Both the position numbers and the translations under genes were made by a program. The notes below the pieces were generated by a model. That model had not been told where the DNA came from. It searched no databases and saw only the letters and a program-made list of their open reading frames with translations. DNA of 23,840 bases from assembly GCA_035569235.1 (NCBI GenBank), contig DATMND010000207.1, forward strand, positions 1 to 23,840, written 5' to 3'. Positions 17,783-23,840 of the stretch are shown in pieces. Numbering within the stretch: the first letter of the stretch is position 1; every line of letters begins with the position of its first letter. This stretch comes from JAMXLO01 sp035569235. GTDB lineage: Bacteria; Pseudomonadota; Alphaproteobacteria; Acetobacterales; Acetobacteraceae.

Positions 17783-18706
17783 CTATCGCACCGCGCCGCG
17801 CAGCCGCGGATCCAGCACGTCGCGTATTCCATCGCCCAGCAGGTTGAACGCCAGCACGGTGATCGTGATGGCAAGGCCGGGGAACAGCACCAGCCACCAC
17901 GGCGGCACCAGCCCTGCGTTCAGCGAATCCGCCAGCATATTCCCCCAGGTCGGCAGTGGCGGCGGAATGCCCACGCCGAGGAAGCCCAGCGCCGCCTCGA
18001 TGATGATCGCAACTCCGAGGTGGGTGGTCGCCAAAATCAGATAGGGCGCCACGCATTGCGGCAGGATGTGCTGCGCCATCATGCGCAGATGCGACGCGCC
18101 GAGCCCGCGCGCCGCCTCGACATATGACATCTCCTTCAGCGACAGCACCACCGCACGGATGACGCGCCCGCCGAATGGTATTCGCGTTATGGCGATCGCC
18201 ACGATCACGGTGCCCATCCCGGCACCGAGCGCCATCGCTATCGCCATCGCCAATATGAGATCCGGAAACGATTGCATGAACTCGATGAGGCGCTGGCTGA
18301 TGATGTCAAAGCGCCCGCCGAAATAGCCGCTTGCCAGTCCCCACAATGCGCCCGTTGTGGTGCCCAGCAGCACCGCGCCGAACGCCACGGTCAGCGACGC
18401 ACGGCTGCCGTAGATCACCCGGCTCAGCGTGTCGCGGCCGATCTGATCGGTACCGAAGTAGTGCGGCGGCTCAGGCGGCTTGGTCATGCGTCGGAAATCG
18501 GATTTCAGCGGCTCGTACGGCACAAGAATCGGCGCGGCGACGGCCATGAAGATGATGCCGGCCGCGATGCAACCCCACACCGCCGACATCGGCGAGCGTC
18601 GCACGAACATTCGCAGCCCGCGCCCGGCCCACCGCAGCAACGAGACCTCGTCGGCGCGCGAACTCGGTTGTACCGGAAACGCGGTGTCGGGCTGAGTGAT
18701 GCTCAT
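17783..18706 (-). CDS. Dipeptide/oligopeptide ABC transporter permease (DppC/OppC type)
   Basis: A 307-residue inner-membrane permease with about six hydrophobic segments. The N-terminal domain carries LVPYEPLKSDF and the HYFGTDQIGRDTLSRVIYGSR block that marks the C-type permeases. The EAA coupling loop is MSYVEAARGLGASHLRMMAQHILP, reading here as VEAARGLGAS followed by HILPQCVAP. The ATG overlaps the stop of the upstream permease gene by 4 bp (ATGA). A long upstream extension of the frame lies inside that gene and is rejected. With the B-type permease it forms the pore of the split importer. Confidence 0.93.
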   Translation of the reverse strand: MSITQPDTAFPVQPSSRADEVSLLRWAGRGLRMFVRRSPMSAVWGCIAAGIIFMAVAAPILVPYEPLKSDFRRMTKPPEPPHYFGTDQIGRDTLSRVIYGSRASLTVAFGAVLLGTTTGALWGLASGYFGGRFDIISQRLIEFMQSFPDLILAMAIAMALGAGMGTVIVAIAITRIPFGGRVIRAVVLSLKEMSYVEAARGLGASHLRMMAQHILPQCVAPYLILATTHLGVAIIIEAALGFLGVGIPPPLPTWGNMLADSLNAGLVPPWWLVLFPGLAITITVLAFNLLGDGIRDVLDPRLRGAVR

Positions 18707-19659
18707 TGATAGCGAATCCTTGGATCGAGCCAGGCAATGGTGAGATCCACCAGAATGTTCAACAGCACGAAGACGACGGCGTACACGAACACCAGGTTCT
18801 GCATGACGAACACGTCGCGCTCGCTGACCGCGGTGTACATGGCGTAGCCGAGCCCTGGCGTGCCGAACGCGCGTTCGACGGGGATCGAGCCGGCAAGCAC
18901 GAAGCCAAGCAGAATGCCCGACAGCGTGATCACCGGCAGCAACGCATTGGGCAGCGCATGCAGGCTGATCACCAGGCGTCCGCTCAATCCCTTGGCGCGA
19001 GCGGTGCGCACGTAATCCTCGCGGACCACCTCCAACAGGCTGGAGCGCGCCATGCGCGCGATATAGGCCGCCTGTCCCAACCCCAGCACGATGGCTGGGC
19101 CGATGACGATCTGCAGGTTCGCCCACGGGTCGACAAACAGCGACACGTTGGCCAGCGGCGCCCGATAGCCGAACCAGAACAGCAGGCCGAGCACGATCAG
19201 CATGCCGACCCAGAAGCCTGGCACCGCAAGGAACAGAATGCTGAGGAAGCGTGCAACGTTGTCGCTCAGGCTGTTGGGGCGTAGCGCACTGACGATCGCC
19301 ACCGGGATGCCGACGAACCAGGACAGCACAACGGACAACAAGGCGATTTCGCCGGTGAGCGGACCGCGCCGCAAGATCATGTCGGCAACGTTTTCGGACC
19401 GGAAGAACGATTTGCCGAAGCTGCCGCTGGCGATTTCGCCGACCCAGCGCAGGTATTGCACCACCAGCGGGTCGCTCAGCCCAAGCTCGGCCATGTAGCC
19501 GGCGCGCTGCTCCGCGGTCAGCTTGGTGAAGCCTTCAGGTCCGAATATGGCGACCAGGGGGTCACCGGGCAGGACCCGCATCACGACGAACACGACGATC
19601 GACACGCCAACGACGGTGACCGCACCGAAGGCCATGCGACGCAAGATGTAGCTGTACAT
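18703..19659 (-). CDS. Dipeptide/oligopeptide ABC transporter permease (DppB/OppB type)
   Basis: A 318-residue permease beginning MYSYILRRMAFGAVTVVGVS, the normal B-subunit start (first membrane helix, then VVMRVLPGDP). The extracytoplasmic part contains LGLSDPLVVQYLRWVGEIASGSFG, and the EAA loop is DYVRTARAKGLSGR followed by HALPNALLPV. The open frame continues far upstream through the palindromic repeat, but the conserved start fixes the gene here. No strong Shine-Dalgarno sequence is visible before the ATG. It is coupled to the C-type permease gene and is the first gene of its own minus-strand unit, with the leuA leader region upstream. Confidence 0.92.
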   Translation of the reverse strand: MYSYILRRMAFGAVTVVGVSIVVFVVMRVLPGDPLVAIFGPEGFTKLTAEQRAGYMAELGLSDPLVVQYLRWVGEIASGSFGKSFFRSENVADMILRRGPLTGEIALLSVVLSWFVGIPVAIVSALRPNSLSDNVARFLSILFLAVPGFWVGMLIVLGLLFWFGYRAPLANVSLFVDPWANLQIVIGPAIVLGLGQAAYIARMARSSLLEVVREDYVRTARAKGLSGRLVISLHALPNALLPVITLSGILLGFVLAGSIPVERAFGTPGLGYAMYTAVSERDVFVMQNLVFVYAVVFVLLNILVDLTIAWLDPRIRYQ

Positions 19660-19900
19660 AGCGTTTGACCGCAGGTTATACGGCTTGGACGTTCGGCTTT
19701 GTTGCGCATCAGACTGCGGGCCGTGCGGCTGCGAAGTCAAGCCAACGTCGTCATTCCCGCGCAAGCGGGAACCCAGAGGCGACGATTGCTGTGCTGCAGG
19801 CCTGGGTTCCCGCTTGCGCGGGAATGACAGTCTTGAGGTTCGCCGTGTGCCATCGAAACCGCCGCTTGCGCCCGACGCGCCGACCCGGTATAGGAAGAAA
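19660..19900. other. Divergent intergenic region upstream of permease operon and leuA leader
   Basis: It holds palindrome copy 4 and should hold promoters for both directions. A weak plus-strand candidate is TTGCGC (19866-19871) and TATAGG (19889-19894) with a 17-base spacer. This would start transcription at or next to the leader ATG and overlap its Shine-Dalgarno, so I hold it only as a possibility. Nothing else recognisable. Confidence 0.4.
19750..19828. repeat. Palindromic intergenic repeat, copy 4
   Basis: Two perfect 27-base arms (19750-19776 and 19802-19828) around a 25-base loop. Compared with copy 3, the core has CGCAAGCGGG in place of CGAAAGCGGG, and the right arm carries the matching change (CCCGCTTGCG). 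It sits between divergent genes, so it is not a terminator of either. Confidence 0.9.
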
Positions 19901-20005
19901 ATGTTCTGTGGCATGCGCCTCGTCTGTCGGACCGCCCGCGTTGTTGTGCGTGGCTCCGCATGCCTGCTGGCCCTCGGCCTCCTCCTTCGACTTAGCCGCC
20001 CCTGA
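19901..20005 (+). CDS. Leucine-rich leader peptide upstream of leuA (34 aa)
   Basis: A short ORF with a good AGGAAG site 4 nt before its ATG. The peptide opens MFCGMRLVCR, has three consecutive Val codons (14-16) and then LLALGLLLRL at residues 22-31: seven Leu codons in ten, including CTC and CTT codons rather than only CTG. It ends in RLSRP and a TGA at 20003-20005, 88 bases before leuA. Leader peptides rich in the codon of the end product are the sensor of amino-acid biosynthetic attenuators (trpL, leuL, hisL). The stop codon lies inside the first arm of the hairpin set described next, as expected for that mechanism. Unlikely to have a role as a free peptide, although the hydrophobic stretch could also suggest a tiny membrane peptide. 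Confidence 0.75.
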   Translation: MFCGMRLVCRTARVVVRGSACLLALGLLLRLSRP

Positions 20006-20055
20006 GCGTCGCGCCGGGTCGCTGAATGCCGGCATCGCTCAGGGGATACCCTGAG
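19999..20055 (+). promoter_or_regulatory. Candidate leucine-responsive attenuator of leuA (three competing arms)
   Basis: Arm A CCCCTGAGCG (19999-20008) pairs perfectly over 10 bp with arm B CGCTCAGGGG (20036-20045). A further 5-bp inner stem (GCCGG/CCGGC) lies within the loop. Arm B can instead pair with arm C (20049-20055): CTCAGGG, GATA loop, CCCTGAG, a 7-bp hairpin. A and C share CCCTGAG, so the two structures exclude each other. A ribosome at the leader stop would cover A and release B:C. One stalled at the upstream Leu codons would leave A free to hold B. After arm C comes GCTATTGTCG, poor in T, so B:C is a weak intrinsic terminator by sequence. Rho-assisted or translational effects remain possible. 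Confidence 0.6.
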
Positions 20056-20093
20056 GCTATTGTCGTGCAATCAATCCCGAGGACCCGACCCCA

Positions 20094-21673
<1,580 letters not shown>

Positions 21674-21677
<4 letters not shown>

Positions 21678-21889
21678 TTGTAGTTGTAGTAGCGGCCGCC
21701 GCCGGTTGTGGGTGCGATATTGGGCCCATAGCCGGCGCCGGGGTCCGGTATCCCGGGGCGGCCGATCGTGCTGTCGTCCGGCTCCTCCGGCTCCACGGGC
21801 GCCGATGGCCCCGTTATGCCGTGATCGGCCGGCGAACCCGAGCAGCCGGCCAGGACGAGCAGGACTGCCAATATGCGGGTGTGACGCAT
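21674..21889 (-). CDS. Small lipoprotein (71 aa)
   Basis: The start MRHTRILAVLLVLAGCSGSP gives a short basic N-terminus, a hydrophobic stretch and a clear lipobox LAGC (Cys 16). The mature part is only 56 residues, acidic and Pro/Gly-rich, with EPEEPDD and a terminal tail GGGRYYNYN. GAGGG lies 4-5 nt before the ATG. A longer frame upstream overlaps the membrane-protein gene and lacks family-like character. The gene starts 7 bp after the membrane-protein gene, and its stop overlaps the leuA stop by 4 bp on the opposite strand. Function unknown; likely a membrane-anchored small envelope lipoprotein. Confidence 0.75.
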
Positions 21890-21896
21890 CGCGCCC

Positions 21897-22460
21897 TCAG
21901 ACCTTCGGCCGGGCGCAGGCGAGCCCGAAGGCAAGCCGCATCCGCAGGTGCTGGAAGCGTTGCCCCGTCCGGCCGGCCCTTGCCACGGTCGCGCGCAATC
22001 TGCGCAGCGCGGCTTCACGCCAGGGCATGACCCGGTCCAGGACCCAGCGGCGCGCGGCGAGCACGGTGTTGTGGACGCGCGCGAACCATGCCACGCGCAA
22101 CAGTGCCGGTTCGCACGCCTGGTAAATCCACACCAGCACCAGCGTGGCGACGCCCTTGCACAACACGGCAATCAGCGTCGCGGTGACGACGTGGCCTCGG
22201 GCCAGCAACACCGTCGCCCAGATCCCGGCCCCGTGGCTGCACAGTTCCGGCACCAGGAACAATGGAACCGCCGCGTGGGGTGGCAGCAGCCCCAACCAGA
22301 GCTGTGTCGCGCGGACCGCGCCGAGACCGGCGACCCCGCGCAATATCGCGCGCGACCCGGCCCATAGGACATGTTCCGTCACGACCAGCAGCAGCGCTGG
22401 CAGAAGCAGCAGCAGGTCGAGACCCCTGCTCGTGGCGGTGCGGTACAGTGCGGTCATCAT
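21897..22460 (-). CDS. Hypothetical integral membrane protein (187 aa)
   Basis: I do not recognise the family. The first part is strongly hydrophobic (LDLLLLLPALLLVVTEHVLW from about residue 14), with further hydrophobic segments in LLPPHAAVPLFLVPEL and VVTATLIAVLCKGVATLVLVW; I count about three to four membrane spans. The C-terminal ~70 residues are Arg-rich and amphipathic (WREAALRRLRATVARAG), likely cytoplasmic. Two ATGs are adjacent (MM); no strong ribosome binding site is seen. It lies 60 bp after the proline-rich gene and 7 bp before the lipoprotein gene on the same strand, so the three may form one unit. Confidence 0.72.
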   Translation of the reverse strand: MMTALYRTATSRGLDLLLLLPALLLVVTEHVLWAGSRAILRGVAGLGAVRATQLWLGLLPPHAAVPLFLVPELCSHGAGIWATVLLARGHVVTATLIAVLCKGVATLVLVWIYQACEPALLRVAWFARVHNTVLAARRWVLDRVMPWREAALRRLRATVARAGRTGQRFQHLRMRLAFGLACARPKV

Positions 22461-22520
22461 ACGGACACGCTCAAGCTATGACAGAGCTTTCAGCGAAACG
22501 AAAGCGCGTTCGAGCGAAAA

Positions 22521-23840
22521 TCACAGCTCGCCGGGTTTCTTCTTCTGCTGCTGCGGTGGCGGTGCCGCGCGGGCAGCCGGCGGTGGAGGGGGCGCCGGCC
22601 GCGCTGCCGGAGGGGGGGCTGGTGGCGGAGCACGCGCCGCAGGCGGCGGTGGCTGGAACTGAGGCGGAGGTGGCGACGCCACGCGCGGCGGGGGTGGCGC
22701 CTGAACCTGCGGCGGGGGAGGAGCGTGGACCGCCGCCACCGGCGGCGGCGCGGCGTGAGCGACGGGGGGTGGTGGCGACGGCGCCGGACGGGCCACTGGC
22801 GCTGGCGCCAGACGAGCCACTGGCGCTGGCGGCGGTGCTGTCGGGCGGAACGCTGCGGGCGGCGTCGCCGGTGCCGCCAATTGCGGCGCAGGTCGCGAGA
22901 TGGCGGCAGGCTCCGCTGGTCGACCTGGCTGTCCCGTCCGCGGACCGCCCGGCGCTTCGGTCACGCCCGGTGCCGGCACGGGACGGGTGATTGCGGCTGG
23001 CGCTCCGCTGCCCGGCGGCGGTGCGGGGGTGGTCAATTGCGGTCCCGGTCGCGAAATGGCAGCCGGCCCCACCGGTCGACCCGGTTGTCCCGTCGACGGC
23101 AGAGCACCTGGCTGCCCGGTCACCTCGGGTGTCGGCGCCGGACGCGCGACAGCGGCCGGTGATCCACCGCCCGGCGGGTGCTGAATCGGAGGCGGCACTA
23201 TCTGGCCGGGCGCGGCCGGCGGTCGCAAAGCGGGCGCCCCCTGTGGCGTCCCCGGCCCACCAAAAGCCGGCCTTCCCGTGTTGGGGGCAAGCACCGTGCC
23301 AGGCGCGCCACCCGGCACTGGCTGGGCCGGTCTGGCACCCGGAGTGGCAAGTGGCGGCTGGCCGGTGAAAGGCCGGGTGCCGGCGGCGACGGGAACCGTG
23401 GGCTGTGCGGGATTATGCAGGGGTGGCAGCGCCGGGCGCCCACCCGGGGCGGGCCCGATTGCGCCAGGAGCCACGCCCGCCGGTCGGATGGCGGGACCGG
23501 GCGCCGCCGGGCGCTGGCCCACCGCGCCTGGGGTCGGCCTCAGATCGAACTGACGTGCCACGGCCGGCGTCACGCCCGTCGTCGCCATCGTGGGCCGCAG
23601 CGGCTGCTGCCCGAACACCGGTCGGGCCTGGGCAAGCTGCGCTGCGTCGACCCGCTGCACCGCCGGGCGAACGGGCCGCGACTCGGTCAAGGCGCTCGTC
23701 GGCACCACCGTCGCGGCGCCACGATTGGCAAAGTTATTGATCGTGACGTTACGGTTGATCGTCGTGATATTGGTCACGTGCGTGACGTTGACCTGCTGTA
23801 CATAGCGATCGCTCGCGTGGTACCAGGGCCGGAACGTCTC
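22521..23840 (-). CDS. Proline/alanine-rich protein, C-terminal part (resembles tails of DUF6600-type envelope proteins)
   Basis: The frame is open to the right window edge, so the N-terminus is missing; an internal GTG near 23777 is not taken as the start because coding continues upstream (RPWYHASDRYVQQVNV). About 440 residues are visible. First comes an Asn/Thr/Val-rich segment (TNITTINRNVTINNFANRGA). A long Pro/Ala/Gly-rich low-complexity region follows, with two 51-residue repeats, then poly-Pro blocks (APPPPQVQAPPPPRVASPPP) and a basic end QQQKKKPGEL. The WYH/NVT-rich block followed by a Pro-rich tail recalls secreted DUF6600-type proteins of alphaproteobacteria (family memory, not a search). 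Codon position 3 GC bias supports this strand despite long opposite-strand frames. Confidence 0.7.
   Translation of the reverse strand, partial: ETFRPWYHASDRYVQQVNVTHVTNITTINRNVTINNFANRGAATVVPTSALTESRPVRPAVQRVDAAQLAQARPVFGQQPLRPTMATTGVTPAVARQFDLRPTPGAVGQRPAAPGPAIRPAGVAPGAIGPAPGGRPALPPLHNPAQPTVPVAAGTRPFTGQPPLATPGARPAQPVPGGAPGTVLAPNTGRPAFGGPGTPQGAPALRPPAAPGQIVPPPIQHPPGGGSPAAVARPAPTPEVTGQPGALPSTGQPGRPVGPAAISRPGPQLTTPAPPPGSGAPAAITRPVPAPGVTEAPGGPRTGQPGRPAEPAAISRPAPQLAAPATPPAAFRPTAPPPAPVARLAPAPVARPAPSPPPPVAHAAPPPVAAVHAPPPPQVQAPPPPRVASPPPPQFQPPPPAARAPPPAPPPAARPAPPPPPAARAAPPPQQQKKKPGEL
22854..23162 (-). repeat. Two-copy 51-residue internal repeat in the proline-rich protein
   Basis: Copies occupy roughly 23010-23162 and 22854-23006. 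Both contain TGQPGRP, then PAAISRP, PQL and a PA-PP end, preceded by AxxRPxPxPxVT. The copies have diverged at several residues but stay in register, so this is an older in-frame duplication. Confidence 0.75.

Noticed and set aside
18707..19126. N-terminal extension of the DppC-type permease into the upstream gene
   Set aside because: The extension overlaps conserved DppB coding sequence; the ATGA overlap and the normal length fix the start at 18706.
19866..19900. TTGCGC/TATAGG as a firm promoter for the leuA leader
   Set aside because: Weak -35 match, and it would place the start of transcription at the leader ATG, removing its Shine-Dalgarno; noted only as a possibility.
22262..22990. Plus-strand 242-codon frame across the membrane-protein and proline-rich genes
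   Set aside because: It crosses two genes on the other strand, shows no domain and has low-complexity composition expected of antisense to Pro/Ala-rich coding.

Overview
This is a 23.8 kb GC-rich chromosomal window, most likely from an alphaproteobacterium. The grounds are the GC-rich codon use, several Tat-type signal peptides on solute-binding proteins, dispersed palindromes built around a CCCGCGAAAGCGGG core, and the number of ABC importers. A Rhodospirillales/Acetobacteraceae-like or Rhizobiales-like host is plausible, but I cannot place it more precisely. Almost everything is metabolic and transport genes. I see no phage, transposase, CRISPR array, defence cassette, rRNA or tRNA.

Layout. 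(1) Bases 1-6739, all minus strand: a branched-chain-amino-acid-type (Liv) ABC importer in the order binding protein, LivH, LivM, LivG, LivF. A family-5 (peptide/opine type) binding protein follows, then a FAD-dependent amine/amino-acid oxidase that runs off the left edge. Many junctions overlap by a few bases, so this reads as one operon for uptake and oxidation of an amino compound. A GC-rich palindrome sits exactly at the LivM/LivG junction. It supplies the last ~34 codons of LivM, and probably the ribosome binding site of LivG. (2) 6840-9742: a secreted PHB-depolymerase-type esterase with a fibronectin III domain, divergent from an MFS anion:cation symporter. (3) 9930-12025: a small unknown protein and a D-2-hydroxyacid dehydrogenase (minus), divergent from a VOC/glyoxalase-fold protein. 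(4) 12081-19659: a dipeptide/oligopeptide-type ABC importer split into three transcription units. Two closely similar tandem binding proteins are on the minus strand, the two ATPases on the plus strand, and the two permeases on the minus strand. (5) 19660-21677: leuA (2-isopropylmalate synthase), preceded by a 34-codon leader ORF with seven Leu codons in ten. Its stop codon lies inside one of three mutually exclusive hairpin arms, which is the architecture of a leucine attenuator. (6) 21674-23840, minus strand: the C-terminal part of a proline-rich protein, a small membrane protein and a small lipoprotein whose stop codon overlaps that of leuA.

Four copies of one palindromic repeat (near 5.4, 9.8, 17.7 and 19.8 kb) lie only between genes. 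Copies differ from one another by changes that are mostly mirrored in both arms.

The most interesting item is the leuA leader/attenuator. The second is the palindrome that became part of the LivM reading frame. Gene families are called from motifs visible in the translations; substrate assignments are inference.
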